11,974 nucleotides of DNA, from positions 1-11,974 of the forward strand of contig JAJZQK010000037.1 in the NCBI GenBank assembly GCA_021847625.1. Reading direction: 5' to 3'. Of the stretch, positions 6,411 through 11,974 are shown piece after piece. The stretch's first letter is position 1. Each line of letters starts with the position of its first letter. Below the pieces are notes generated by a model. That model was not told where the DNA came from. It saw only the letters and a program-made list of their open reading frames with translations, and did not search any database. A program made the position numbers and the translations under genes. The stretch is from Chloroflexota bacterium (GTDB lineage: Bacteria; Chloroflexota; FW602-bin22; JAMCYS01).

Positions 6411-6460
6411 TCCATCTCGACCTTTGCCGGCCTTGTCTCGGCCGCCGACCCCGAGATGGA
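6411..6460 (+). promoter_or_regulatory. Nested inverted repeat upstream of the HAD-GH65 gene
   Basis: TCCATCTCG (6411-6419) and CGAGATGGA (6452-6460) are perfect 9-base inverted copies. Between them, CGGCC and GGCCG form an inner stem with a 7-base loop, flanked by near-equal internal bulges of 8 and 7 bases. It lies about 85 bases before the ATG at 6546. It could be an operator with two half sites or a leader RNA hairpin; the sequence does not decide. Confidence 0.35.
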
Positions 6461-6545
6461 CCGTTCGTGCACCATGTTGCCGGTCGACCTTGGTCGCCGA
6501 TTACTTATATGCCGCCACGGCAGACACGGCGAGGATACTTCAGAT

Positions 6546-9500
6546 ATGCGTAATGAATCCCCCGGAGACTTGCAACAGGAGGGGGTACGGGCTCATCCCG
6601 AAGAAGGACGGGCGCCGGACGCCGCCGAGAGTCCGTCGCTTGCCCATCCCTTCAAGATAATCGCCTTCGACTGGGACGGCACGGCCGTCACGAGCCGCAA
6701 AGAGGACGCGACGATCGTAAGGGGCCGGCTCGAACAGCTGCTCAGGCTCGGGGTCTTCATCGTCGTCACCACGGGCACCAGCTTCCACATCGTCGACCAG
6801 CAGTTCTCCTCGCTGATCGCCGGCCCCCACAAGCGTGGCCTCTACATCTGCACGAACCGCGGCTCGGAGGTCTACGGCTTCGACGAGCGTTCACGGCCGG
6901 TGCTTATCTGGAAGAGGGTGGCCACGCCCACGGAGGATCGTCTGCTGACGGAAGTCGCGGACGCGGTGCGGCGTGACGTCGAGCGGCGCACCGGGCTCGA
7001 GATCCGTGTCGTCTACAATCGCCTGAACAGGCGCAAGATCGACCTCATCCCGCTGCCCGAGTGGGCCGATCCACCCAAGTCGATGATCGATCGGCTACTA
7101 GTAGCCGTGCAGAGAAGGGTGCGGGACGGCGGCATCCCGGGCGGGCTGCAGGAGGTATTCGCCGAGGTCGAGGAGACCGCCCGCCGGAAGGGCCTGTCGG
7201 AAGCGCGTATCACGAGCGACGTCAAGCACGTCGAGGTGGGTCTAACCGACAAGGGCGATTCGATCGCCTGGATGATGCGCGAGCTCGCCGCCAAGCAAGG
7301 GATAGCGCCGGGCGATATCCTCATCGGCGGCGACGAATTCGGGCCCATCGCGGGCTTTCCGGGTAGCGACTACAAGATGGCCATTCCCGCCGCCCGCGGG
7401 GCGACGTTCGTCTCGGTGGGCGTCGAACCAAGCGGGGTGCCGCCGAACGTGATCCACCTCGGCGGAGGACCGCAGCGATTCATCTGGCTGCTGGAGCGAC
7501 AGATCGAACTGCACGAGAAGGCGCCCGCGCCGGGGGCCGCCGAGCCCACGGAGGCTACGGTCGTGACCACTGCCCCGTCCGGCGAGGCCCCTCACGCGGA
7601 GGCTGACCGTTCCCTTTCCGAGCAGGCCTGGCTCATGGTGGAGAAGGGGTACCAACCCCGGCGCGAGCACGAGATCGAGAGCCTCTTCACGCTGGCCAAC
7701 GGTTACCTCGGCACGCGCGGTTCCCTGCCGGAAGGGGCGGCCATGTCCACTCCCGCCACCTTCATTGCCGGCGTGTTCGACTCGCCCCTTAAGCCGATGG
7801 CGCGCCATCTTGAAGAGAAGGTCGGCTCGGTCCCCGACCGGTGGGCATCCGAGCTGGCCATTGCTCCTGACTGGGCCGCCCTGCGCGTCTTCGCCGAGGG
7901 CGAGGAGATCGACCTGGAGGAGGGAGAGACCGTCGAGCACGAACGCTACCTCGACCTTAAACGGGGCGTGCTCGAGCGCGACTGGCTGCACACCGACGAG
8001 ATCGGCCGCACCACCCGTCTCCACTACCGCCGCTTTGTGTCCCTCGCCAACCGCCACATCCTCGTCGAATCCACGGCCATCACGCCCGAGAACTACAGCG
8101 GCCGGCTGAGGGTCATCAGCGGAATCGATGGGCGCCCTGCCGCGGAGGTGAGCACCGACGTGGCGGAGCCTGCCCGTCTGATCACCAGGAACGGCCCGCC
8201 ACCCATGTCATCTACTGAGGACGGTTCGCCGCTCCTGCTCGTCGCCCAGACGTCGACGACGGCCAACACGGTAGCCTTCGCCTGCGCCATGTCCTTCGAG
8301 GGGGGCAAAGAGGAACCGGCACATATGACCTTGCGCGAGGAGGGCTGGATCGGCGAACGCTGGGACTGGGAGGGGCGAATCGGCACGACCTACCGGATAG
8401 ACAAGATAGTGGCCGTCTCTACAAGCAGAGATGCCCCGGACCCGGAGAAGGCGGCCGCGGCCCTGCTTGCCGAGGCTTCCGCCATGGGCATCGACCAGCT
8501 CCTGCGCGCCCACGTGGCCGCCTGGGCCGAACGATGGCGAGCCTCGGCCGTGAGCATCGTGGGCGAGGAGGACGCCCAGCGGGCCATCAACTTCGCCGTC
8601 TACCACCTGATCGGTTCCGCGAATCCCGACGACGAATACGTGTCGATAGGGGCCCGTTCCCTGACGGGCAGTTCCTACAAAGGGCACGTCTTCTGGGATA
8701 CCGAGATCTTCATGCTGCCGTTCTACACCTACACCTACCCGCGGGCCGCTCGTTCGCTCTTGATGTACCGCTACCACACGCTGCCCCAGGCCGTCCGCAA
8801 GGCCGAGGCCCTGGGCTACCGGGGCGCGCTCTACCCCTGGGAGTCGGCAGACACGGGCGAAGAAGTGGCACCCAAGTCCGCCTTCACGCCGCAAGGGGAA
8901 TTGGTCTACATCCTGACCGGCGACCAAGAGCACCACATCAGCGCCGACGTCGCCTACGCCGTCTGGCAATACTGGCTGGCCACGCACGACGAGGGCTTCC
9001 TGCTGGGCGGCGGCGCCGAGATCATCCTCCAAACCGCCCGCTTCTGGGCGAGCCGAGGCTCATTCGGGGACGACGGCAAGTACCATATCCGCCGTGTGAT
9101 CGGCCCAGACGAGTACCACGAGGCAGTAGACGACAACGCCTACACCAACGTAATGGCCCAGTGGAACCTGGAGCGGGGGGGCGAGGTGGCCGCCCTCTTG
9201 CGCTCGCGCCAACCTGACGTGTGGTCGGACCTGAGCTCGCGTCTGGCCGTATCCGACGAGGAGCTCCGCCAGTGGCAGGACATAGCGAGCCGTATGTATA
9301 CGGGCTTCGATCCGAAGACCGGGCTCTTCGAGCAGTTCCGGGGTTACTTCGATCTCGAATATGTCGACCTGGCCGAATACGAGCCCCGCACGGTCCCCAT
9401 GGACGTTATCCTTGGCCGCGAACGGACTTACGAGACGCAGGTGATAAAGCAGGCCGACGTGGTGATGCTCATGTACCTGCTATGGGACCGCTTCCCGGCG

Positions 9501-10013
9501 GCGGTGCGCGAGGCCAACTTCCGGTGTTACGAACCACGCTGCGGGCACGGCAGCTCGCTCAGCCCCAGCGTCCACGCCCTTGTCGCGGCCCGCCTCGGGG
9601 ACTACTCACTGGCCCGGAAGTACCTCTACCAGGCGCGCGAGATCGACTTCGCGAACAACATGGGCAACGCCGCCGGGGGCGTGCACACGGCCGCCCAGGG
9701 CGGGATCTGGCAGGCCGTCGTCTTGGGGTTCGGCGGCCTACAAGTGCGTGAGGACGGGCTCAGCATCGATCCCCATCCCTTGCCCGAGTGGCACCGTCTC
9801 GCCTTCAACGCCCAATGGCACGGTCGCCAAGTAGACTTCCGGGCAGGGACGAAGCCCAGCACCCTCGACGTCGAGATGCGGCAGGGCGACAGGCCGGTGC
9901 CCTTAACAGTGGGCGAGAAGGAAGGTCGGCAGGTGATGGTCGAGAAGGGCAGGCGATACAGGGCCGAACGGGAGGACCACGTTTGGCGGCCCTGGCAGGA
10001 GCAATCAGAATGA
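6546..10013 (+). CDS. Fusion of HAD-IIB sugar phosphatase-like domain and GH65 disaccharide phosphorylase
   Basis: This 1155-residue protein has two enzymes. Residues 35-325 are a HAD hydrolase of the IIB (Cof/trehalose-phosphatase-like) type: nucleophile motif FDWDGT with D42 and D44, TTGT near 75-78, K236 (TDKGDS), and D263 (GGDEFG). An Ala/Pro/Glu-rich linker runs from about 325 to 355. The rest is glycoside hydrolase family 65. General acid E856 sits in GPDEYHE, K968 and Q969 in VIKQADV, the phosphate-site motif HGSSLS at 1001-1006, and a specificity loop WESADTGEE at 765-773. GH65 phosphorylases split alpha-glucosides such as trehalose, kojibiose, nigerose or maltose with phosphate to give beta-glucose 1-phosphate; which one is used here is unclear. 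The start ATG 6546 follows an AGGA about 10 bases upstream; in-frame ATGs at 6456 and 6474 lack ribosome binding sites. It overlaps the Usp gene by 4 bases. Confidence 0.88.
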   Translation: MRNESPGDLQQEGVRAHPEEGRAPDAAESPSLAHPFKIIAFDWDGTAVTSRKEDATIVRGRLEQLLRLGVFIVVTTGTSFHIVDQQFSSLIAGPHKRGLYICTNRGSEVYGFDERSRPVLIWKRVATPTEDRLLTEVADAVRRDVERRTGLEIRVVYNRLNRRKIDLIPLPEWADPPKSMIDRLLVAVQRRVRDGGIPGGLQEVFAEVEETARRKGLSEARITSDVKHVEVGLTDKGDSIAWMMRELAAKQGIAPGDILIGGDEFGPIAGFPGSDYKMAIPAARGATFVSVGVEPSGVPPNVIHLGGGPQRFIWLLERQIELHEKAPAPGAAEPTEATVVTTAPSGEAPHAEADRSLSEQAWLMVEKGYQPRREHEIESLFTLANGYLGTRGSLPEGAAMSTPATFIAGVFDSPLKPMARHLEEKVGSVPDRWASELAIAPDWAALRVFAEGEEIDLEEGETVEHERYLDLKRGVLERDWLHTDEIGRTTRLHYRRFVSLANRHILVESTAITPENYSGRLRVISGIDGRPAAEVSTDVAEPARLITRNGPPPMSSTEDGSPLLLVAQTSTTANTVAFACAMSFEGGKEEPAHMTLREEGWIGERWDWEGRIGTTYRIDKIVAVSTSRDAPDPEKAAAALLAEASAMGIDQLLRAHVAAWAERWRASAVSIVGEEDAQRAINFAVYHLIGSANPDDEYVSIGARSLTGSSYKGHVFWDTEIFMLPFYTYTYPRAARSLLMYRYHTLPQAVRKAEALGYRGALYPWESADTGEEVAPKSAFTPQGELVYILTGDQEHHISADVAYAVWQYWLATHDEGFLLGGGAEIILQTARFWASRGSFGDDGKYHIRRVIGPDEYHEAVDDNAYTNVMAQWNLERGGEVAALLRSRQPDVWSDLSSRLAVSDEELRQWQDIASRMYTGFDPKTGLFEQFRGYFDLEYVDLAEYEPRTVPMDVILGRERTYETQVIKQADVVMLMYLLWDRFPAAVREANFRCYEPRCGHGSSLSPSVHALVAARLGDYSLARKYLYQAREIDFANNMGNAAGGVHTAAQGGIWQAVVLGFGGLQVREDGLSIDPHPLPEWHRLAFNAQWHGRQVDFRAGTKPSTLDVEMRQGDRPVPLTVGEKEGRQVMVEKGRRYRAEREDHVWRPWQEQSE

Positions 10014-10990
10014 GCGAGAAGCTGTCGTTCAGGGAGAATGGCCTGCGGGCGAGCGAGAGCAGGAAGCGCCGGCAGCGGGAACCATGGGGCAATCGCAAAG
10101 CGAAGATCCTTGTCCCCATCGACGGCTCGGAGGAAGCCAAGGCAGCAATGCCCGTGGCAAGGGCCACCGCTCGCATCACCGGCGCCACCATCCACGTCCT
10201 TCACGTTGCCGAGCACCATCTGTCACGCGAGGAGTTGCTCCAACACTTGGGCCTGCCCCGCGATGAAATTCACGGCATCGTCCTCGAGCAGGCTACCGGC
10301 TTGCCGTCGGCCGCGATATTGGGCTGGGCCGAGGCAAACAAGGCCATGCTCATTCTGTTGTCCGCCAAGAGCCGGGAACCGCTCACCCGACCCCAGGAGA
10401 GACAGGTGCTCGATCCGGTGATCCAGAAGGCCCCCTGCCCGGTGTTGGTGACCCGACCAGAGGCCAGCAGGCGAATCACGGAGACCTCGGAACTACGCCA
10501 CATACTGCTGCCCTTGGACGGCGCCCCCTCGTCGGCCGCGGTGACAGGCCCCGCCCTCGACTTGGCAGAGCGCACGGGGGCGGAGCTAGACATCCTGCAC
10601 GTGGCCGGCCCCGGGCCCCAGCCGAACGAGATGGGGGCGATGACGGTTCCCCGTTATGTCGACCAACCCCAGTACGAGTGGCCGACGTGGGTGCACGAGT
10701 TCGAGGGGAGGTTCGGCACGCCCGTGGGCAAGATCCAACCGCACGCCCCGACGAGGGTCTTCTTGCGACGCGGCGAACCGGCGGAGGAGATCCTGCATTT
10801 TGCCGCGGAACGCGGGAGCGACCTGATCGTCCTCGAATGGCGGGGTCGGCTCGCGCTAAGGTTCGCGAAGGTCGTGCGAGGGGTCCTCGGGGCGGCCCCC
10901 TGCCCCGTGCTGCTCCTGCGGACATCCCAACCCAAGGGGCGGGAAGAAGAGGCCCCGGCTCGCAGGCATGCGCCGTTAGGTACGGGATGA
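10010..10990 (+). CDS. Tandem universal stress protein (two Usp domains), ATP motif degenerate
   Basis: This 326-residue cytosolic protein has two Usp domains, about residues 32-148 and 163-304. Each opens with a typical strand (ILVPIDGS with D38; ILLPLDGA with D170) and closes with APCPVL before the last strand. Residues 1-31 form a basic, charged extension, and the last 20 residues a charged tail. ATP-binding Usp proteins carry GxxG, nine residues, then GS or GT. Neither domain has this: at the GS position I read RQ in the first and AK in the second, where the loop is also shorter. It may therefore not bind ATP and may act by dimerisation or protein contacts. The ATG overlaps the HAD-GH65 stop as ATGA, with AGGAG 8 bases upstream, so the two are almost certainly translationally coupled. 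The reading frame is open back to 9788, but that part lies inside the preceding gene. Confidence 0.9.
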   Translation: MSEKLSFRENGLRASESRKRRQREPWGNRKAKILVPIDGSEEAKAAMPVARATARITGATIHVLHVAEHHLSREELLQHLGLPRDEIHGIVLEQATGLPSAAILGWAEANKAMLILLSAKSREPLTRPQERQVLDPVIQKAPCPVLVTRPEASRRITETSELRHILLPLDGAPSSAAVTGPALDLAERTGAELDILHVAGPGPQPNEMGAMTVPRYVDQPQYEWPTWVHEFEGRFGTPVGKIQPHAPTRVFLRRGEPAEEILHFAAERGSDLIVLEWRGRLALRFAKVVRGVLGAAPCPVLLLRTSQPKGREEEAPARRHAPLGTG

Positions 10991-11067
10991 CGCCGGAGTG
11001 TGCGTGACTGAAGGCAGTAGCATGTTGGTCTTGACGACGCTTCAGCATAGAAGGAGGCGGGCGGACA

Positions 11068-11592
11068 ATGGGCGATAGCCAGGCCGGTCTGGAGCCGTCT
11101 GGATTCCTCGTAAGCAACGTTCATCTTCTGCCCCGGGGAAGGGCCCTCGACGTGGCGATGGGCTCGGGTCGCAATGCCCTCTACCTGGCCCGCCTCGGTT
11201 ACGAGGTCGAGGGCGTCGACATCTCGGCCGAATCCGTTGGCGCGGCCTTGGCCGCCGCCCGCGAGGCGGGCGTCACCATCACGGCCAAGGTCGTGGACCT
11301 GGAGGCGGGCTACCGCATTGAAGAAGGGCGGTACGACGTCATCATCGTGTTCAACTACCTGCAGCGTTCCCTTATTCCCCAGATCAAGGCCGGCCTGCGC
11401 CCGGGCGGGATGGTCGTCTACGAGACGTTCATCGTCGACCAGACCCGGTTCGGGAAGCCCCGTAACCCCGACCATCTGCTCGAACATAATGAGCTTCTGG
11501 ACATGTTTCGCGACTTCCGCTGCCTGCGCTACCACGAGGGGATCATGGGAGAGAACAGAGCGCTGGCCGGCATCGTCGCCCGGAAACCGTAG
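11068..11592 (+). CDS. Small class I SAM-dependent methyltransferase
   Basis: This 174-residue protein has the SAM-binding core: motif I ALDVAMGSGRN (26-36), acidic D51 after strand 2 (GVDIS), D72-region VVDLEAG, and strand 4 YDVIIVFNYLQR. It resembles the short TehB-like methyltransferases, which are often annotated as tellurite-resistance proteins, but that name does not establish a substrate. The later segment LRPGGMVVYETF is the usual strand 5 region, and the protein ends soon after the final strand, so it is a compact, cap-less version. ATG 11068 follows a strong AGGAGG by about 10 bases. It lies 77 bases after the Usp gene on the same strand and may share its transcript; I find no convincing promoter in that gap. 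The methylated substrate is unknown. Confidence 0.88.
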   Translation: MGDSQAGLEPSGFLVSNVHLLPRGRALDVAMGSGRNALYLARLGYEVEGVDISAESVGAALAAAREAGVTITAKVVDLEAGYRIEEGRYDVIIVFNYLQRSLIPQIKAGLRPGGMVVYETFIVDQTRFGKPRNPDHLLEHNELLDMFRDFRCLRYHEGIMGENRALAGIVARKP

Positions 11593-11673
11593 CTGGACTT
11601 GTCCGTCGACGGCGGCTCAGACGTCTCCAGGGGGATGTCTCGTCGGTTCATGGGGCAAGGCATCGGCAGCCAT

Positions 11674-11706
11674 GACGATCGGCCGACACCCTACCGCCCG
11701 ATCGTC
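11674..11706 (-). terminator. Inverted repeat over the stop codon of the DUF4367-like gene
   Basis: GACGATCGG (11674-11682) and CCGATCGTC (11698-11706) are perfect 9-base inverted copies with a 15-base loop that contains the minus-strand stop codon. It lies between converging genes and might end or stabilise both transcripts. No T-tract is visible, so intrinsic termination is unproven. Confidence 0.35.
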
Positions 11707-11974
11707 TGGGCTATCTGCATAACCTGGTAGGGCGGCAGGTCACTTATCAACGCGATTCTGGTCTTCTTGTGGGTCCAGGTCAACACGGTCGTGTTACCCA
11801 TGTTTGTAACCTCGGCTTGAACGTTGTTGATCATCACCACCTGCCCGCTTGGCAGATCGAGCGCCGGGAACTGGGCGGCGGACTCGACGAGGATGGTCCA
11901 CGCCTTGGGGCTGCTCTGGCTGTCGTACTCGATGGCGACGATCAGATTACCGTCGTATCCGTCCACCGTGCCCA
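11691..11974 (-). CDS. C-terminal fragment of a DUF4367-like extracytoplasmic domain protein (runs off the right edge)
   Basis: About 94 codons of a minus-strand gene are visible, ending at a stop at 11691. The fragment has alternating beta-type strands (LIVAIEYDS, VLTWTHKKTRIALIS) and ends in SDLPPYQVMQIAQTIGR. This resembles, from memory, the end of DUF4367 domains, which finish with a W...G strand, a strand, then L...EL.KIAESI. Such domains are found on exported or anti-sigma-type membrane proteins. The N-terminus, including any signal peptide or anti-sigma domain, is outside the window. No start can be chosen: the GTG at 11966 is in an open frame that continues to the edge. Confidence 0.6.
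   Translation of the reverse strand, partial: GTVDGYDGNLIVAIEYDSQSSPKAWTILVESAAQFPALDLPSGQVVMINNVQAEVTNMGNTTVLTWTHKKTRIALISDLPPYQVMQIAQTIGR

Larger units (their letters stand above)
6233..6545. other. 313-base divergent intergenic region between the reductase and HAD-GH65 genes
   Basis: I see no gene here. The left part holds the minus-strand TATAAT at 6299-6304. The middle holds a nested inverted repeat at 6411-6460. The right part has an AT-rich patch (TTACTTATAT, 6501-6510) that is the most likely -10 area for the HAD-GH65 gene, but no convincing -35 pairs with it. Short plus-strand reading frames start here (ATG 6337, 6456, 6474) but lack ribosome binding sites. Confidence 0.5.

Noticed and set aside
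6337..6660. 107-residue plus-strand frame in the intergenic region
   Set aside because: It has no ribosome binding site, overlaps the start of the HAD-GH65 gene in another frame and has no recognisable features.
7242..9032. Two minus-strand frames of 271 and 274 residues (7242-8057 and 8208-9032)
   Set aside because: Both are antisense to the GH65 enzyme, which has intact motifs. They show no domain or ribosome binding site.
9788..10009. N-terminal extension of the Usp gene by 74 codons
   Set aside because: The extension lies within the HAD-GH65 gene and is Arg-rich shadow sequence, while ATG 10010 has AGGAG 8 bases upstream and overlaps the previous stop as ATGA.
11024..11052. TTGGTC-17-TAGAAG as a promoter for the methyltransferase
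   Set aside because: The -10 would overlap the AAGGAGG ribosome binding site, so transcripts would start after it and lack it.
10654..11535. 293-residue minus-strand open frame
   Set aside because: It is antisense to the Usp and methyltransferase genes, both supported by start sites and motifs.
1..11974. CRISPR arrays, tRNA or rRNA genes, transposases, phage or toxin-antitoxin genes
   Set aside because: I found no spaced direct repeats, cloverleaf sequences or proteins of these families in either strand; the only repeats are short inverted ones.

Overview
The window is a GC-rich stretch of bacterial chromosome. It holds eight complete protein genes and two genes cut by the window edges. I see no RNA genes, CRISPR arrays, insertion sequences or phage genes. 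The combination fits Chloroflexota: GC-rich coding with sigma70-like promoters, a lipoprotein with a long Thr/Pro/Ala linker, a HAD-GH65 fusion enzyme, tandem Usp domains and a Chloroflexota-type metallophosphoesterase. That assignment comes from recalled family distributions and there is no marker gene to prove it.

Layout. Minus strand, left edge: the first 49 codons of a zinc-ribbon protein (1-148), then a secreted M28 zinc aminopeptidase lipoprotein (290-1723). Plus strand, divergent from these: an ANKH/MATE-like membrane transporter (1900-3258), then a CPBP-type membrane protein that has lost most of its catalytic residues (3328-4281) and sits behind a near-consensus promoter. Positions 4282-4572 hold dispersed-repeat-like hairpins where transcription converges. 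Minus strand: a calcineurin-like phosphoesterase (4573-5244) and an aldo/keto reductase (5357-6232), each with a promoter candidate. A 313-base divergent region follows. Plus strand: a HAD-GH65 fusion (6546-10013) overlaps a tandem Usp gene (10010-10990) by 4 bases, and a small SAM methyltransferase follows (11068-11592). At the right edge, on the minus strand, is the C-terminus of a DUF4367-like protein (11691-11974).

How the genes fit together. The only tight functional unit the sequence shows is the HAD-GH65/Usp pair. It joins a disaccharide phosphorylase, a sugar-phosphatase-like domain and a stress-type protein, which suggests alpha-glucoside turnover (possibly trehalose, kojibiose or nigerose) under stress. 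The other genes look like separately transcribed accessory functions. The items most worth following up are the ANKH-like transporter, the inactive-looking CPBP protein beside it, and the HAD-IIB-GH65 fusion coupled to a Usp that lacks the ATP-binding glycines. I do not see a clear new defence or mobile system.
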